Below are positions 52,401-60,595 of a stretch of DNA of 64,000 bases, in pieces. The translations under genes and the position numbers were made by a program. Each line of letters starts with the position of its first letter. Positions within the stretch are counted from its first letter, which is position 1. The notes beneath the pieces were generated by a model. The model worked only from the letters and a program-made list of their open reading frames with translations, did not search any database and had not been told where the DNA came from. The stretch lies in the NCBI GenBank assembly GCA_015709675.1, contig CP054182.1, positions 785,448-849,447 of the forward strand, written 5' to 3'. This DNA is from Ignavibacteriales bacterium (GTDB lineage: Bacteria; Bacteroidota; Ignavibacteria; Ignavibacteriales; Ignavibacteriaceae).

Positions 52401-53541
52401 TAGTTGCCGCATAGAGATTGCCGCCGCTGACCAGAACATCACTCACGGAGCCCTCAAGTCCGGTAGTCTGGTTTATATATGCCGCTGGTGAGGGGAGCTC
52501 AACGGCTGAGATGCCGTTTTGCAGAGCGAGCCAGAGTATATTGCCGTATTGCTGGGCAAAGAGAACGCCGTTATCGGGAATGCCGTTTGATTTATTCACC
52601 CGGTGGACAACATCTCCGTTTTTATCAATGATGATAATGCCTCCCCGTGTAGTGGTGAACACAAAACTGCCGTCGGTCAGACGGAGGCGGGATATATACA
52701 TATTTTCCTTCAGGAGAAAACCGGCTGCCTCAGATCGGAAAGGGGTAAAGGTACTGCCGTCAAAAAGATGCAGCCCGACCTCACGCGTTCCTAAAAGAAT
52801 GCGCCCCTGATCATCAAAGGGAATCATGGCGGCAATCATTTTATCGGCAAACTGTTCACTGCCGGGAATAAGCCGGAGCGAACCGCCGGAGAATTTTTTA
52901 AGTCCGGCACCCGTTTCAAGAACATATATATCATTGCCAATCTGATGGGCAGCCCTGAAACGCTCCCGCGGTTTCCAGGATTCAACCTGCGGTTTGCTCC
53001 CGGCTCCCGAGGGGAAGGTATAGCGGAAGATATAATTATTGGATATAAAATAAACGGAGCTGTCGGAGGCAAAGGTGTACCAGATGTGCCCAACGGGCCC
53101 GGAAACACCGGTGTGGGAAAGGAGCGACGTATATACCAGCCGTCCGTCCCGCTCTCGTTTGAGATAACCAAAGTCATCGGCGGAGCCGGCGTAAATGGTG
53201 CCGTCATCAGCGCAGGCAAGGGAGCGGACTATCTGATTAGGCACTCTGATCAGATTCCAGGTGATGCCGTCATACTCAAGAACTCCGTAGGAATTTCCGA
53301 AATACATGACGCCGCGCTTGTCCCGGGTGATAGCCCAGTTCTGGCTGTGGGCTTTATAATCCCGCGGCATAAAGTTTCTGATAACAGGAAAACCAAATTT
53401 ACCGGAGCCGTCTGAGCCATGAAGAAGGTTTTCCGCAGAAAACAGAATCAGAAACAGAGCCGCAAAGAAAACCCTGATCACGGAGTCACACCCGCGGGGA
53501 AGATTTCTGCCAAGCCATGAGGGAACACCTGATTGCTGCAC
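49444..53541 (-). CDS. Hybrid two-component system (HTCS) sensor-regulator
   Basis: A 1365-residue one-protein signalling system. Order: N-terminal signal/anchor (VIRVFFAALFLILFSA), periplasmic two-component propellers (~50-720), a Y_Y_Y domain (~735-800, LTRYQYILEGLEESW), one membrane span (MYLFYLLLAVLAVAGLL), HisKA (ANISHEFRTPLTLTLGQ), HATPase (NLLGNAVKFTSSGG, GTGIGLSLVKELV), receiver (VVDDNSDIR, ITDVRMPGMDGF, LVKPFS) and an AraC-type helix-turn-helix pair (ILASKCSVSVSQLNRKLKG, VGFSDQSTFTRAFSRYF). In Bacteroidetes such proteins sense oligosaccharides and switch on adjacent genes. Here the neighbour is a secreted propeller protein. All catalytic residues appear intact. Confidence 0.95.
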   Translation of the reverse strand: MQQSGVPSWLGRNLPRGCDSVIRVFFAALFLILFSAENLLHGSDGSGKFGFPVIRNFMPRDYKAHSQNWAITRDKRGVMYFGNSYGVLEYDGITWNLIRVPNQIVRSLACADDGTIYAGSADDFGYLKRERDGRLVYTSLLSHTGVSGPVGHIWYTFASDSSVYFISNNYIFRYTFPSGAGSKPQVESWKPRERFRAAHQIGNDIYVLETGAGLKKFSGGSLRLIPGSEQFADKMIAAMIPFDDQGRILLGTREVGLHLFDGSTFTPFRSEAAGFLLKENMYISRLRLTDGSFVFTTTRGGIIIIDKNGDVVHRVNKSNGIPDNGVLFAQQYGNILWLALQNGISAVELPSPAAYINQTTGLEGSVSDVLVSGGNLYAATTAGLFSVELKNRYLSQNDIRRITVADAECWSLLETGNSLLVATSDNLLRADGNRVAVVPVSWSRIYFLYQSVRFPERVYAGLEDGVAVIENRAGKWFDRGKIPGITTAVRNLAEDSLGNIWLGTAYYGLFRISLTSPGGFSSPSIRHFPEEEIPRSGEVRVFRIGNDLLVSTGARMLRYDYKTGQLIPDDIYNFSAWTRGSDVITELKESSGTLWAAAVTPSSELRIGTARKTGGTYQWSEPSALRGIIDFSNNNAVFRIYPDEKNRVIWLCGADGIVSYKPEFSPIDTLHTPPAAVIRKVSLRGDSLLFAGDDLLRASLQEGDGFILSHEENSIRFSYSGLTFDAGLTRYQYILEGLEESWSPRTDETSRDYTSLPPGSYIFRVRAVSASGLTGAESTFTFTILHPWYSSWYMYLFYLLLAVLAVAGLLRWTTDYLIRRNLRLEAIIADRTKIISEQAEKLRHLDEIKSRFFANISHEFRTPLTLTLGQIESVMESTSERGLKQKLEMSFRNAKKLLKLVNQILEITRLESQEQKLKLVSKDIVAFCRHLFYNFESYADNQGITLRFTSEDESLRIPFDPEKMEKVMVNLLGNAVKFTSSGGSVQLHISRIRSLSIDEQEQVKISVEDTGIGIPADRLPYIFDRFYQVERTGRSELEGTGIGLSLVKELVDLHGGSISVESTEGRGSVFSVTLPLVSSQSVQEELSGEEASLTREIDIYTSPSLFYAPHQHHDADRDLVLVVDDNSDIRQFIREQLEDSFSVLEAHDGLQGFDSARESIPNLIITDVRMPGMDGFTLSKKLKEDPLTSHIPVIILTAKSEEEDRLTGLETGADDYLVKPFSTKELLLRTRNLIAGRKKIIEKFSRTASFNPSEVSASDIDRRFLEKVQSEITSSLADENFSAEILASKCSVSVSQLNRKLKGLIGQPAGQLIRSARMEKAALLLQKGDYPIKEIALMVGFSDQSTFTRAFSRYFGKAPGEFTQN

Positions 53542-53663
53542 ATTTTTGCCATGTGCTAATATAACAATTCAGGGGGAGATGGGAGATGATCAATGTACAA
53601 TGTACGATTTACAATGTACAATTAACAATGATGAGGCGGCTGAGACGAATGGACACAAACCGA

Positions 53664-54590
53664 GGGCAAACAGAACTCACCCTCCGACAAGTCGGAGCAA
53701 TTGCCCAACTCCCCCTCTCTTTCCGTAAAATGATGGTTTTGCGTTACTGTGGCTTTTGTGGATGATGATACTATTTCAGTGGTAAAAATCCGTTCGGAAA
53801 AAGAGGGGGCTTCCGGAAAAGGGAGCTTGGAGGAAAGAGACGGCTTCCGGGAAAATTGTTCGCTGTGGATTGGATTTGCATATATATAATCATTTTCGTT
53901 GTTGGGCAAACAGAACTCACCCCCCAACCCCCTCTCTTTCCGTCAAATGATGGTTTTGCGTTACTGTTGCTTTTGTGGATTATGATACCATTTCAGCGAT
54001 AAAAATCCGTTCGGAAAAAGAGGGGGCTTCCGGAAAAAGAGGGGTCTTTCGCAAAAAGTGGGGCTTTGAAATAAATAGACGGCTTCCGGGAAAATTGTTT
54101 GTTGTGGATTGGATTTGCATATATATAATCATTTTCGTTGTTGGGCAAACAGAACTCACCCTCCGACAAGTCGGAGCAATTGCCCAACTCCCCCTCTCTT
54201 TCCGTCAAATGATGGTTTTGCGTTACTGTTGCTTTTGTGGATTATGAAACCATTTCAGCGATAAAAATCCGTTCGGAAAAAGAGGGGGCTTCCGGAAATG
54301 TTGAGGCTTTGAAAGAAAAATAAGGCTTCCCGGAAATAAAGATTGGGTTTGCTTTGTATAAAAAATCATTTTCATTGTCGGGCAAACAGAACTCACCCTC
54401 CGACAAGTCGGAGCAATTGCCCAACTCCCCCTCTCTTTCCGTCAAATGATGGTTTTGTGTTACTATAGCTTTTGTGAATTATGATACTATTTCAGAAATA
54501 AAAATCCGTTCGGAAAAAGAGGGGGCTTCCGGAAAAGGGAGGCTTCCAGGAAAAAGGGGCTTTAATATTTGTAAAACTTTAAGAATGACT
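53664..54590. repeat. Four tandem ~240-bp repeats left of the DUF559 gene
   Basis: Units begin GGGCAAACAGAACTCACC at 53664, 53904, 54143 and 54380 (spacing 240, 239, 237). Each has a small stem CTCCGACAAGTCGGAG (absent in the second), a CCCCCTCTCTTTCCGTCAAA block, ATGATGGTTTTGCGTTACTG, CCATTTCAG, AAAATCCGTTCGGAAAAAGA and GGGGGCTTCCGG. The last unit drifts after 54520. Minus-strand frames through the units encode the same peptide (GELGNCSDLSEGEF); they are reading of the repeat, not genes. The short leader 53570-53640 is made of ACAATGTAC words. Confidence 0.92.
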
Positions 54591-54622
54591 ATATTTTATA
54601 GGATGAAATATCAAGGTGCTTT

Positions 54623-55000
54623 ATGTCAAGTCAAAGATTAATCATAGTGCGTCGCTGCAGGGAGTTGCGTAAAAGAATAACTCCTGCTGAATCAGCGGTG
54701 TGGGAAATTGTGAGAAACAGGAAATTCAATAATCTGAAATTTTTACGCCAGCCTCCAATAATTCATAATCTGATTAATGGTCAGCTATATTATTTTATTG
54801 CGGATTTTTATTGTGCAAAACTGAAACTTGTCATTGAGATAGACGGAGCATCGCATAATGAATCCAAGGATTACGATCTGATGCGGGACACTATTCTTAC
54901 AGAATATGGCTTAACAACTCTCAGAATAAAAAATGATGACGCGGTGAATGAAAAAACTCTGATCCAAATACTCAGCGAGGCCATAAAACAGAAGGGGTGA
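54623..55000 (+). CDS. DUF559 (Vsr-like) endonuclease-fold protein
   Basis: A 125-residue protein of the DUF559 family, restriction-endonuclease-like fold. ITPAESAVWEIVRNRKFNN opens it; then FLRQPPI and FIADFYCAKLKLVIEIDGASH carry the D-x(n)-E-x-D catalytic arrangement, and LTTLRIKNDDAV closes the domain. Relatives are small and often flanked by repeats in genomes of this group. Here four 240-bp repeats lie to the left and an inverted copy of part of that repeat to the right, suggesting the gene is cargo or a driver of a small mobile unit. Cleavage target is unknown. No ribosome-binding site stands out. Confidence 0.85.
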   Translation: MSSQRLIIVRRCRELRKRITPAESAVWEIVRNRKFNNLKFLRQPPIIHNLINGQLYYFIADFYCAKLKLVIEIDGASHNESKDYDLMRDTILTEYGLTTLRIKNDDAVNEKTLIQILSEAIKQKG

Positions 55001-55183
55001 TTAAATCATCAGCTTTTACAACAACATGAAAGCAATGTACACTTTTTAATCCATCCCGTGTTTCTGTCCTGAATTAATTATCCAAGTAAGCCACAATTCT
55101 TAAGCCCCCTCTCTTCAAAACAGTTTTGAATAAATGAAGAACGTTGGTTCTGTCAGAATCTCTATCGCTTACAAACTTGATTT

Positions 55184-55214
55184 GTCGGAAGAGAGGGGGT
55201 TTGGGGGTGAGTTC
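55184..55214. repeat. Inverted partner of the DUF559-flanking repeat
   Basis: GTCGGAAGAGAGGGGG then TTTGGGGGTGAGTTC; its reverse complement matches the block at 53913-53944 (GAACTCACCCCCC, AACCCCCTCTCTTTCCGTC) over ~30 bases with a few single-base differences. A shorter copy (CCCCCTCTCTTC) lies at 55108. With the left-hand repeats it encloses the DUF559 gene as imperfect terminal inverted repeats. The rest of 55001-55288 contains no gene. Confidence 0.75.
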
Positions 55215-55288
55215 GAAGACCGCGTACAAGCTCACCCCACAGCCCGCCGTTTATTAACAGGGGTTTGGAGTATGTGTAATTCTTTACG

Positions 55289-55744
55289 TCACTTTGCCTC
55301 GGCAATCGCCTTCAGTTTTTGGAGAGCTTTACCCCACAGTTCGGTAAAATTTACATGGTGCTGATCTTCAATATCCATATCAACGCTGAACTTAGTAGTA
55401 TGTTCATTAATTTTTTCAAAAGAGTAATTCTCAAACGAAGGCACCCATGCTTTAACTGCATCGCTGGTTCTGTCTTCAACGCCGTCTAAAATAAAACCAA
55501 GGTGCTGAATGGAAATGAATTCAGGATATATACTTTCCGCAATCTCTGAAATCATGCCTTCTTTTTTGCCATTTTGATTAACAACTAAAAATTGAATACT
55601 ATCTCCCTTGTTCCAGCCCCCTTCAAAGAAGGAGCCTTCCATGAAAGCTGCTGCCCAGCCCCGGTATTTTGCATCGCTGACAATTGCATCCCACACTTTT
55701 TCGCGCGGTGCATTGATTGTTATATCAAGATTGATTTTTTTCAT
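55289..55744 (-). CDS. SRPBCC (START/AHSA1-like) domain protein
   Basis: A 151-residue helix-grip protein. ITINAPREKVWDAIVSDAKY at the N terminus is the classic SRPBCC opening, and the C-terminal helix FTELWGKALQKLKAIAEAK closes the ligand cavity. Such proteins bind hydrophobic ligands; those beside VOC proteins are common in stress and detoxification pairs. It follows the VOC gene by 13 bases on the same strand. No catalytic residues can be inferred. Confidence 0.88.
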   Translation of the reverse strand: MKKINLDITINAPREKVWDAIVSDAKYRGWAAAFMEGSFFEGGWNKGDSIQFLVVNQNGKKEGMISEIAESIYPEFISIQHLGFILDGVEDRTSDAVKAWVPSFENYSFEKINEHTTKFSVDMDIEDQHHVNFTELWGKALQKLKAIAEAK

Positions 55745-55757
55745 GGTATCCTTATGA

Positions 55758-56165
55758 TTATTGTTGTGATTTTCCGGAATTTAAATACATAACTTCCCAC
55801 TGGTGCCCGTCAATATCTTCAAAAGTATCATAATACATCCAGCCATGGTCTGCTGCTTCTCTGTACCGCTTGCCTCCGTTTTTTAGCGCGGCTGCAACTA
55901 TTTCATCAACTTTTTCCCTGCTTTCAACTTCAATGGCCAGCAGAACCTGAGTGGTGGAACCATCAGCAATTGGTTTATTGGTAAAGGTTTTGAAATACTC
56001 GCGCGAGATAAGCATCGAATAAATAGCTCCTTCATTCATAACTAAGCAGAGAGCTTTATGATCACTGAACTGCTCGTTAAAGGTGAATCCCAGTTTAGTC
56101 CAGAATTCTCTTGTCGCTTTAAGATCATGTACCGGCAGATTAATATAAACTGATGTAACGGGCAT
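55758..56165 (-). CDS. VOC-family (glyoxalase-like) protein
   Basis: A 135-residue vicinal oxygen chelate protein: VYINLPVHDLKATREFWTKL starts the first beta-alpha-beta-beta-beta module, and DHGWMYYDTFEDIDGHQWEV ends the second, giving the usual metal-side histidine and glutamate positions. The family includes glyoxalases, extradiol dioxygenase-like proteins and antibiotic-binding proteins; this sequence looks like the uncharacterised group annotated as glyoxalase-like. First gene of a two-gene unit with the SRPBCC protein. Confidence 0.9.
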   Translation of the reverse strand: MPVTSVYINLPVHDLKATREFWTKLGFTFNEQFSDHKALCLVMNEGAIYSMLISREYFKTFTNKPIADGSTTQVLLAIEVESREKVDEIVAAALKNGGKRYREAADHGWMYYDTFEDIDGHQWEVMYLNSGKSQQ

Positions 56166-56339
56166 AACAACTCCTTATAAAGTAAAATACAATACGTGGA
56201 AAAAACAGGTGAGGCGGACAATCAGTAAGGCGGATTATCCCGGTAAAAACAGAGGCCAATAATACAAAAAAAACTTAAAATACCAGCAAATCGGGCCGGC
56301 AGGGGTCTGGAGTTTTCATTTTTTGAAAAATCTAAATAT

Positions 56340-56397
56340 CGGCAGTAAATAGGTTTTACTGCCGGAATATGGAAATTTTGTATTTTTGCAGTAAACC
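56340..56397 (+). promoter_or_regulatory. AbiE promoter palindrome and half-site
   Basis: CGGCAGTAAA (56340-56349) and TTTACTGCCG (56355-56364) form a perfect 10-bp inverted repeat with a 5-base centre. A half-site GCAGTAAA recurs at 56388-56395, 13 bases before the antitoxin start. TATTTTTG at 56381-56388 matches the TAnnTTTG -7 element. AbiEi-type antitoxins repress their own operon through inverted repeats at this position. Confidence 0.75.
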
Positions 56398-56408
56398 AAG
56401 AGAAAGTT

Positions 56409-57149
56409 ATGGCCGCAGAAAAATTACTGATTGATAAAATTGAGCACCGGTTCAGCGGAAAGCCCTTCTTCGAAGCTCGTGAAATAGCCGCTTTCTACAG
56501 GATGAAAGAGAAGGAAATTTCCCCGGCAGCGATAAACTGGAGAATTCATTTTCTTGTCAGATCGGGAGTTTTTCAGAGAATCGGAAAGGGAAAATATGTT
56601 CTCGGAAAAGGCAGGAGCTACTTCCCTGAAATCTCAGGAACGCTGAAAACGCTTTTCCTGAGAGTTACTGAAGAGTTTCCTTACAGCGATGTTTGTATCT
56701 GGAACACCTCCTCGTTCAATGAATTTATGCTGCACCAGCCCGCCAGGTTTTTTACTATTATTGAAATAAGCAAAGAAACATCTGAAGCGGCTTTTTATTT
56801 TCTGAAGGATTTGAAGAAACAGGTGTTTCTGGAACCCGACGAAGAGATTCTCGAAAAATATCTCTCGGGTGACAGAGAAGCATTTGTCGTAAAGCCGCTG
56901 GTCACCGAAGCACCGACACAAATTATTAAAGGGGTTACAACAGTCACATTGGAAAAAATGCTGGTTGACATATTTTGCGGTGAAGATATATTTGCTGTGC
57001 AGCAGGGAACTGAATTAAAAACGATTTTCAGAGAAGCACTTGTAAAATACACCGTTAACCGGAGCAGAATGATGCGTTATGCCGACCGGAGGGGAAAGAA
57101 AGAACAGCTTGGGCGGTTTTTAAAATCGTTTTCTAATTTACGGCAGTAA
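56409..57149 (+). CDS. AbiEi-like type IV antitoxin (DUF6577-type)
   Basis: A 246-residue protein preceding an AbiEii toxin gene. The N-terminal third is winged-helix-like (ISPAAINWRIHFLVRSGVFQ and RIGKGKYVLG), the usual DNA-binding part of AbiEi antitoxins; the rest includes VCIWNTSSFNEFMLHQPARF and ATQ-type strands with GVTTVTLEKMLVDIF, a phrase shared with this antitoxin group. It should neutralise the toxin indirectly and repress the operon. Its stop lies inside the second palindrome (57141-57165). The toxin follows 27 bases downstream. Confidence 0.8.
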   Translation: MAAEKLLIDKIEHRFSGKPFFEAREIAAFYRMKEKEISPAAINWRIHFLVRSGVFQRIGKGKYVLGKGRSYFPEISGTLKTLFLRVTEEFPYSDVCIWNTSSFNEFMLHQPARFFTIIEISKETSEAAFYFLKDLKKQVFLEPDEEILEKYLSGDREAFVVKPLVTEAPTQIIKGVTTVTLEKMLVDIFCGEDIFAVQQGTELKTIFREALVKYTVNRSRMMRYADRRGKKEQLGRFLKSFSNLRQ

Positions 57150-57165
57150 ATCAAGTTTATTGCCG
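57141..57165 (+). promoter_or_regulatory. Second AbiE palindrome between antitoxin and toxin genes
   Basis: CGGCAGTAAA (57141-57150) and TTTATTGCCG (57156-57165) repeat the promoter palindrome with one change and the same 5-base centre. The antitoxin stop codon is inside the left arm. It ends 11 bases before the toxin start, so antitoxin binding or the RNA hairpin could limit toxin expression separately. Confidence 0.75.
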
Positions 57166-57176
57166 AATTATAGATT

Positions 57177-58274
57177 ATGATTAATCAGCGTGACGTAACA
57201 CCAGAGTGGCTGACTCAGAAAGCAAAACAGCATAACGGTACAGATAAAATACTAATTGAAAAAGTCATCCGGGCATTCCTGCTCCTTGAAGGAATTGTAA
57301 AGGTGAACATTCCCTTTATCTTCAAAGGAGGGACATCACTCATGCTTCTTTTTGACACCCCCAAGCGATTATCTATTGATATTGATGTTATTCTGGAGAA
57401 AAAACCAGAAATGTTTGAGGAGCAGCTGACCAGGGTGGCAAGAGAACAGGGTTTTTTCAAATGGGAGAAACAGCAGAGGAACACCAACTCAAAGATTGTA
57501 AAGGAGCATTACAGGTTTTTCTATGAACCGCTTCACAGGACGTTACAAACGGAAGAGTATATTCTTTTGGATGTACTGTATGAAAAATCCCCTTATACCC
57601 GGCTTATTTCTCTTCCAATTCAATCACCGGTTGTTCCTAATAAAGGTTTGCCACTTAGTGTAACCATTCCAAGCCAGGAAGATCTGCTCGGTGATAAACT
57701 AACCGCCTTTGCCCCAAACACAACGGGAATTCCTTATCAAAAAAAGGGGATAAGCATGAGTATGGAGATTATTAAGCAGCTTTATGACATTGGTAATTTA
57801 TTTGAGACGGTTACTGATTTGGACGTCGTTACATCAACGTTTCGCCGGATAGCCAATTTGGAATTAAACTACAGGGGCCTGACTCATATTTCAATTAATG
57901 AGGTTCTGGAAGATATATATAACAAATCTCTCTGCCTGATAACAAGGGGTAAGGATGGAAAAGGTGATTTTGAAATACTGCAAAAAGGAGTAAGAAGAGC
58001 AGCCGGTTATATTTTTTCTGAGAGTTATCATGTAGAAAAAGCAGTTAAGCATGCATCAAGAGCAGCATATCTTGCAGTACTAATCCAAAATAGCATTGCA
58101 GCTTTGGAAAAATATCACAGTCCGATCCAAATTGAAAATCAGCTGATAACTGAACCGGGCAGTTCAAAATTAAACAAGCTCAGGAAATCCGATCCAGAAT
58201 CGTTTTACTATTGGTATAAAATCGTTAAAATAATACGCTCCTCATCCGGACGAAAAAAACCCAAAGGTAATTGA
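57177..58274 (+). CDS. AbiEii-type nucleotidyltransferase toxin
   Basis: A 365-residue nucleotidyltransferase toxin of the AbiEii/AbiGii family. Catalytic region FKGGTSLMLLFDTPKRLSID has GGTS at 51-54 and the metal-binding SIDID at 66-70; further conserved phrases are EDLLGDKLTAFAPNTTG and KQLYDIGNLF. Members transfer nucleotides to tRNA 3' ends or other targets and cause abortive phage defence. All motifs appear intact. It is encoded after its antitoxin and has no clear ribosome-binding site of its own, implying low or coupled translation. Confidence 0.9.
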   Translation: MINQRDVTPEWLTQKAKQHNGTDKILIEKVIRAFLLLEGIVKVNIPFIFKGGTSLMLLFDTPKRLSIDIDVILEKKPEMFEEQLTRVAREQGFFKWEKQQRNTNSKIVKEHYRFFYEPLHRTLQTEEYILLDVLYEKSPYTRLISLPIQSPVVPNKGLPLSVTIPSQEDLLGDKLTAFAPNTTGIPYQKKGISMSMEIIKQLYDIGNLFETVTDLDVVTSTFRRIANLELNYRGLTHISINEVLEDIYNKSLCLITRGKDGKGDFEILQKGVRRAAGYIFSESYHVEKAVKHASRAAYLAVLIQNSIAALEKYHSPIQIENQLITEPGSSKLNKLRKSDPESFYYWYKIVKIIRSSSGRKKPKGN

Positions 58275-58474
58275 AAGAAGGAAATTGCTGACTCAATAAG
58301 CCGACGGGGGTGTTACTTTTCCAAACTAAAATATCGTGAGTAAATGCGTTCAAATACCGAAACACAGGAAGTGGCTGATGCAAAGTGATGAAGAAGTTAA
58401 CACGAATTGACACGAATTGAGAGCACGAATTATCACTAATCAGGATACCCCTAAAATGGAATGCATTCTTTTTC

Positions 58475-58650
58475 AACAGGTCACCCGCTCTGCGGGCTCA
58501 GGGAGGGTCTAGTCAAACCAGATATTATTAACAGGTCACCCCCGACGGGTCGGGGGTTCAGAGGGATCCGGTTATGATCTGTTTTGGCGATTTTCGAAAT
58601 TTTTTGATGGGTGTCTAGTAACAGGTCACCGCGATGCGGTTCAAGGGGTT
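58475..58650. repeat. Three REP-like units with covarying hairpins
   Basis: Units start AACAGGTCACC at 58475, 58530 and 58620. Each is followed by a different GC-rich hairpin (CCCGC-TCT-GCGGG; CCCCCGAC-GG-GTCGGGGG; CCGC-GAT-GCGG) and then a TTCA-(A/G)GGG-like tail. The frame is constant while both stem arms change together. The rest of 58275-58740 holds only an AT-rich spacer with the promoter of the next gene; no other gene was seen. Confidence 0.75.
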
Positions 58651-58740
58651 GTTTATTTTGAGATTCTCAAGAATTTCACCTGGCCGCCCGATTAAGCTGC
58701 GACCAGGAACACTTTATCTCCGGAATTGGTTTACACTATT

Positions 58741-60183
58741 ATGAAAATCCTCCTCACCGGTGCCACCGGTTATATTGGCAAACGGCTTCTGCCGGCTTTG
58801 ATTGACAAGGGGCATCAGGTTGTCTGCTGCGTCCGTGATAAAAACCGCTTTCCCGCAGAGGGCATCTATGCTCATCAGAATGTCTCCGTATTTGAAGCTG
58901 ACTTCACCAAAGAGATTACCGGGGCTGATCAGATAGCTGACATTGACGCCGCGTATTATCTGATTCACTCGATGAGTTCAAATGTAACTGACTTTGAAAA
59001 GCTGGAGGAAACTTCAGCACGGAACTTTAACAAGCTCATAGCACAGACCTCAGCCCGGCAGGTGATCTATCTGGGGGGTATTGCCAACGAAGATCATCTT
59101 TCCAAACATCTTGCCTCACGGAAGAAAGTAGAAGAAATCCTGCATGAAGGAGCGGCTCCTTTGACCGCACTCAGGGCCGGGATTATTGTCGGTTCAGGCA
59201 GCGCATCATTTGAAATCATCCGCGATCTTGTTGAGAAACTTCCGGTGATGATTACGCCGAAGTGGCTGAACACACCGCATCAGCCGATAGCAATACGCAA
59301 TGTGATTAATTATCTGACCGGTGTTCTGATGCGGGAAGATACCTTTAACCGCTCATTTGACATTGGAGGGCCGGATATATTAACCTACCGCGAGATGCTC
59401 CTGCAGTTTGCCGGAGTGCGCGGGCTGAAGCGGTATATATTCACCGTTCCGGTCATGACGCCGCGGCTCTCTTCTTACTGGCTCTATTTTGTGACCTCAA
59501 CATCATATAAGCTGGCGGTTAATCTGGTGAACAGCATGAAGATTGAAGTGGTCGCGAAAGACAATGAACTTGAAAAGATGCTGAATATATCCCCGCTCAC
59601 CTACCGGGAGGCGGTTGAACTGGCATTCCAGAAGATTATGCAGAATGATGTGATCTCAAGCTGGAAAGATTCGCTCAGCTCAAGTTATGATGATAACTCC
59701 CTGCTTGACCATATACACGTTCCGGTCTTCGGGTGTTATAAAGATATCCGTGAGAAAGAAATAACCGGGAGCGCTGAAAAGGTACTGGAGAATATCTGGT
59801 CAATCGGCGGTGATAAGGGGTGGTATTACGGTGACTGGCTATGGCATATTCGCGGTTTTATAGATAAGCTTGCCGGAGGCGTGGGCTTAAGAAGGGGGAG
59901 GACAAATCCTGTTTCAATTCATACCGGTGATACGCTGGATTTCTGGCGGGTGCTTGCGGCAGACCGGAAAAATATGCGGCTGCTGCTTTATGCTGAAATG
60001 AAACTTCCCGGCGAAGCATGGCTTGAGTTCAGTATTATTAAAAAGCAGGGGCGTTTTTTTCTGCGGCAAATTGCGACCTACCGTCCGAAAGGACTTCTGG
60101 GAAGGGCTTACTGGTACGCGGTGCTGCCATTCCACTTTTTCGTTTTTGAGGGGATGGCAACAAATATAATTAATGAAAAATGA
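58741..60183 (+). CDS. SDR-type NAD(P)-binding protein with DUF2867 domain
   Basis: A 480-residue fusion. Residues ~1-280 are an atypical/extended SDR fold beginning MKILLTGATGYIGKRLLPAL (GATGYIG nucleotide loop at 7-13) with the YLGGI and FDIGGPDILTYREM phrases of NmrA/epimerase-like proteins. Residues ~310-480 are DUF2867, ending in AYWYAVLPFHFFVFEGM. Such fusions are common in bacteria and may act on lipids or quinone-like substrates; no reaction is established. The ATG at 58741 gives the standard start; the ORF opens 15 bases earlier. Transcribed alone. Confidence 0.88.
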   Translation: MKILLTGATGYIGKRLLPALIDKGHQVVCCVRDKNRFPAEGIYAHQNVSVFEADFTKEITGADQIADIDAAYYLIHSMSSNVTDFEKLEETSARNFNKLIAQTSARQVIYLGGIANEDHLSKHLASRKKVEEILHEGAAPLTALRAGIIVGSGSASFEIIRDLVEKLPVMITPKWLNTPHQPIAIRNVINYLTGVLMREDTFNRSFDIGGPDILTYREMLLQFAGVRGLKRYIFTVPVMTPRLSSYWLYFVTSTSYKLAVNLVNSMKIEVVAKDNELEKMLNISPLTYREAVELAFQKIMQNDVISSWKDSLSSSYDDNSLLDHIHVPVFGCYKDIREKEITGSAEKVLENIWSIGGDKGWYYGDWLWHIRGFIDKLAGGVGLRRGRTNPVSIHTGDTLDFWRVLAADRKNMRLLLYAEMKLPGEAWLEFSIIKKQGRFFLRQIATYRPKGLLGRAYWYAVLPFHFFVFEGMATNIINEK

Positions 60184-60595
60184 AGAATTAGTTTTCAGCA
60201 GCGAATAACACGAATTTTAACGAATCAAATAATCCCCCCACAAAAAAGAATCTCCCCCAAAAGTAATCCGCTGAATCCTTTAATCCGATTAATCCGTGAT
60301 GAAGATTCTGGCTCGGTATTTGAAGAATACACAGCGATAACCTTGTAAATCCGGAATTTCCGCCTTAAAATTGCCTTAAAACAGCATAAAAAGCCGGATT
60401 TAGCCGTTGAATTTTTCATCAATCTCTTTTTTGAGAATTCAGACGTGGTTTCTGTCAATTTTGTAATTAATTCATGAGTAAATCATCGTGTTTCATCCGG
60501 AATTGTTCCGGGGACATAGTGAGGGAAGAAAACAGGCGCCAAAGCGCAGGCCTGGCTCTGTTGTTCTGCCCGAACGGCCTCAGGAGGGTCAGCGG
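60184..60595. other. Gene-free region before the methyltransferase operon
   Basis: No convincing gene: a minus-strand frame at 60225-60458 has no family features, and a GTG frame from 60488 only extends the next gene by 36 low-complexity residues. AAATCATCGTG-type AT-rich sequence at ~60440-60490 may hold the promoter. No riboswitch motif was recognised despite the sulphur-metabolism gene downstream. Confidence 0.5.

Noticed and set aside
53622-54445. Minus-strand frames starting MTEREGELGNCSDLSEGEF
   Set aside because: The same peptide recurs because the frames traverse the 240-bp repeats; no ribosome-binding sites.
60225-60458. 77-codon minus-strand frame
   Set aside because: No recognisable domain or start signal, and AT-rich intergenic composition.
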